Below are positions 46,049 through 47,453 of a stretch of DNA of 47,453 nt, one piece after another. The notes under the pieces are model-generated. The model saw only the letters and a list, made by a program, of their open reading frames with translations. It did no database searches and was not told where the DNA came from. The position numbers were made by a program, and so were the translations under genes. The DNA comes from Anaerolineales bacterium. GTDB taxonomy: Bacteria > Chloroflexota > Anaerolineae > Anaerolineales > Villigracilaceae. How positions within the stretch are numbered: the first letter of the stretch is position 1; the number at the start of each line of letters is the position of its first letter. The stretch covers positions 1 through 47,453 of the forward strand of contig JACZJC010000019.1 in assembly GCA_014860745.1 (NCBI GenBank). The letters are read 5' to 3'.

Positions 46049-46477
46049 ATGCCAAACACCCCTCTTTTTGCCGGACTCGTAATCGATGAAGCAGGCAGGT
46101 CTGCCGAATCCTCTTTTATCGGAAGCGACCCCTGTTATGTCGTGAACGATGACGGCTTCAAACGTCACATCCCCGCCGAGCAGGTGGACCGCGCCGTGCT
46201 TGCGCATTTGGCTGAAATGATGAAAGGCAGTGAAGACCTCATCTCCGAGCAGACCGCAAAAATGCTTGGGCAGGAAGACCCCTTCTCCAAAGCCATCATC
46301 GAGCAGCAGCTCAAGAATATTGACAAGCAATTTGACGCGCTCATGCAAAACGGCATCCCCGAAGACATGCGCGCCTATCTTGGTATGATGGGGTTTAAAG
46401 TGGTCATCAATTACCACGGTGAAATCGTCCGCGTGGAGCAGCCGGGCAGCGCAAGTGGCGGTGAGGGTGATGAGTAA
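46049..46477 (+). CDS. Hypothetical protein
   Basis: A 142-residue protein with an N-terminal beta part, a central helical region (EDLISEQTAKMLGQEDPF) and a C-terminal acidic tail. No family is recognised. A ribosome site AAAGGAATCC-type precedes ATG 46049. It is followed by a stable hairpin. Confidence 0.75.
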   Translation: MPNTPLFAGLVIDEAGRSAESSFIGSDPCYVVNDDGFKRHIPAEQVDRAVLAHLAEMMKGSEDLISEQTAKMLGQEDPFSKAIIEQQLKNIDKQFDALMQNGIPEDMRAYLGMMGFKVVINYHGEIVRVEQPGSASGGEGDE

Positions 46478-46489
46478 AAGATAAAAGCA

Positions 46490-46520
46490 AACCTCCGAGG
46501 TCTTGAAGACTTCGGAGGTT
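46490..46520. terminator. Hairpin between convergent genes
   Basis: AACCTCCGAGGTCTT (46490-46504) and its near-perfect complement (46506-46520) form a 15-base stem with one mismatch and a tiny loop. The T-tract is poor, so it may be a dispersed repeat as well as a terminator. Confidence 0.55.
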
Positions 46521-46535
46521 ATTTGTTTAGAAACC

Positions 46536-46591
46536 GTAGTAGCGACTTTAGTCGCTTTTCGCCAAATAATAACGACTGAAGTCGTTACTAC
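46536..46591. repeat. GTAGTAGCGACT palindromic repeat
   Basis: GTAGTAGCGACTTTAGTCGC (46536-46555) and AACGACTGAAGTCGTTACTAC-type sequence (46571-46591) face each other. Each half is itself a palindrome. It resembles common dispersed palindromic repeats and lies just before the methyltransferase stop. Confidence 0.7.
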
Positions 46592-46595
46592 AAAG

Positions 46596-47330
46596 CTAAA
46601 TCTTCTCCACCACCCAAAAATGCGAAAGACCAAATACTTTCAACGGCGTGGCCTCCAAGAATTGCAACACCCCGCGCAGGAATTTCCCCAAGCTGCCAAA
46701 CCTTGCAATGATGTTATCGTACGCGCCGAAGATGATCGTGCGTTCGATGAATTTCACGGGCAGACCATCAAATAATTTTTGCATATCGCGCCGCGAATAC
46801 ACGCGTACATGCGGAGCGAACTTATCGCGCAACGTACGCGGCAAATAATTCACAAAGGGCTTGTTGCCAAAATAATATTTCCCCTTCCAAAAAATACCGT
46901 GAGTTTCAAACGGGTAGCCGCGGTTCGGGCAAAAGATCACCGCGCGCCCACCCACCCGCAGCACGCGCACCATCTCTGCAATCGCGGAGCGGTCACTCTG
47001 GACGTGTTCGATCACTTCGTGGCTGAGGATCAGGTCAAAAGTCGAAGCAGGAAGCGGGATAGATTCCCCTGCGGCGTTGAATATCTTATCGGAATTGACT
47101 CGCGCTTCACGCGCCCGCTCAAAGTCATATTCCAGACCGATCACATCCGCGCCCAGGGCAGATAGCTTTTCTACATACATTCCCACCCCGCAGCCATTTT
47201 CAAGAGCCCTCCCATGGATCCGTTCCCCCGCAAAACGGACGATCATATCAAGACGGCGCTGCTGCCCGTCGCGCCATACGTAGGAAGGTTCTCCGCGCAA
47301 TGCCGCTTTTTGCATATCTCTTTCAGTCAT
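46596..47330 (-). CDS. SAM-dependent class I methyltransferase
   Basis: A 244-residue methyltransferase with the SAM-binding ENGCGVGMYVEKL motif I, a following LEYD acidic residue, FDLILSHEVIEHV motif IV and LRVGGRAVIFCP motif VI. The Methyltransf_11-type layout is clear; the substrate is unknown. ATG 47330 was chosen because TATAAT on the minus strand ends seven bases before it, so an upstream in-frame start would lie before the promoter. Confidence 0.88.
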   Translation of the reverse strand: MTERDMQKAALRGEPSYVWRDGQQRRLDMIVRFAGERIHGRALENGCGVGMYVEKLSALGADVIGLEYDFERAREARVNSDKIFNAAGESIPLPASTFDLILSHEVIEHVQSDRSAIAEMVRVLRVGGRAVIFCPNRGYPFETHGIFWKGKYYFGNKPFVNYLPRTLRDKFAPHVRVYSRRDMQKLFDGLPVKFIERTIIFGAYDNIIARFGSLGKFLRGVLQFLEATPLKVFGLSHFWVVEKI

Positions 47331-47337
47331 GACCGAG

Positions 47338-47343
47338 ATTATA
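47338..47343 (-). promoter_or_regulatory. -10 element of a leaderless gene
   Basis: TATAAT on the minus strand is followed by seven bases and the methyltransferase ATG. The expected start of transcription is the first base of the start codon. Confidence 0.5.
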
Positions 47344-47410
47344 CCTTGCGCCTTCCCTGCCTCTATGCTAAAATTTCGGCCGTAAGGACAACCCAATAGA
47401 GAAGTCACCG

Positions 47411-47433
47411 AGAAGTGGGTAGCCCCCACTTCT
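47411..47433 (+). promoter_or_regulatory. Leader hairpin of a gene beyond the window
   Basis: AGAAGTGGG (47411-47419) and CCCACTTCT (47425-47433) form a nine-base stem with a five-base loop. An AGGAG ribosome site lies at 47447-47451 at the right edge, and a TGCTAAAAT extended -10-like element lies upstream at 47366-47374. GTGGG...CCCAC leader stems occur before rimP in several bacteria, but the gene itself is outside the window. Confidence 0.45.
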
Positions 47434-47453
47434 TCGCTTGTTAAATAGGAGTA

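Overview
The window looks like chromosomal DNA of an uncultured or poorly studied Anaerolineae-type member of the Chloroflexota. This rests on an alternative complex III operon, a nickel/cobalt ECF importer under a Fur-family regulator, lipoproteins with Thr/Pro-rich 'TPTP' linkers, many short signal-anchored wall enzymes, and several dispersed palindromic repeats. The assignment is inference; no rRNA is present. Coding density is high and no gene-free stretch exceeds 300 bases.

Layout. 1-4220 (+): the 3' part of a membrane-anchored cytochrome c gene, then ccmA, ccmB, ccmC and a 54-residue ccmD, ended by a hairpin. 4272-9284 (+): a lytic transglycosylase-like protein, a lipoprotein and a polytopic GT-C-like membrane protein. 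9395-9481 (+): tRNA-Ser(GGA), with a second copy of its 3' end 89 bp downstream. 9666-16643 (-): alternative complex III (actA, split actB, actC, actD, actE, an extra cytochrome c), led by a possible 40-residue membrane peptide; no actF is visible. 16783-18565: a small membrane protein, then an HtrA-like protease and a LuxR-type regulator with a degenerate receiver. 18764-21757 (-): nur-like regulator, cbiMN, cbiQ, cbiO behind a palindromic operator. 21889-25765 (-): a lipoprotein, then a NACHT NTPase with a C-terminal FGE-sulfatase/C-type-lectin-like domain paired with a small protein sharing its N-terminal motif. 25895-31078 (-): a FIST sensor and a 1338-residue PDZ/multi-TM/GAF histidine kinase. 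31200-34156 (-): gyrB and a membrane protein. 34219-36180 (+): membrane protein, JAMM protease, plsY. 36331-38257 (-): an mrr-type restriction gene broken by one in-frame stop, and an SDR epimerase/threonine dehydrogenase. 38353-46477 (+): a lipoprotein whose signal peptide is encoded by a repeat, a possible PD-(D/E)XK protein, an amidase plus four consecutive L,D-transpeptidases, a LURP-one-like protein and a hypothetical protein. 46596-47330 (-): a methyltransferase. The right edge carries a leader hairpin and a ribosome binding site for a gene outside the window.

Function. Respiration genes (cytochrome c, heme export for cytochrome maturation, alternative complex III) occupy the left third. 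Metal uptake, sensing and a probable NLR-like conflict module occupy the middle. Peptidoglycan remodelling dominates the right. The observations most worth follow-up are the NACHT-FGE pair with its shared motif, the repeat-derived signal peptide, the nonsense-interrupted mrr, the tRNA 3'-end duplication, the Nur-like operator, the four-paralogue transpeptidase row and the recurrent leaderless promoter layout.
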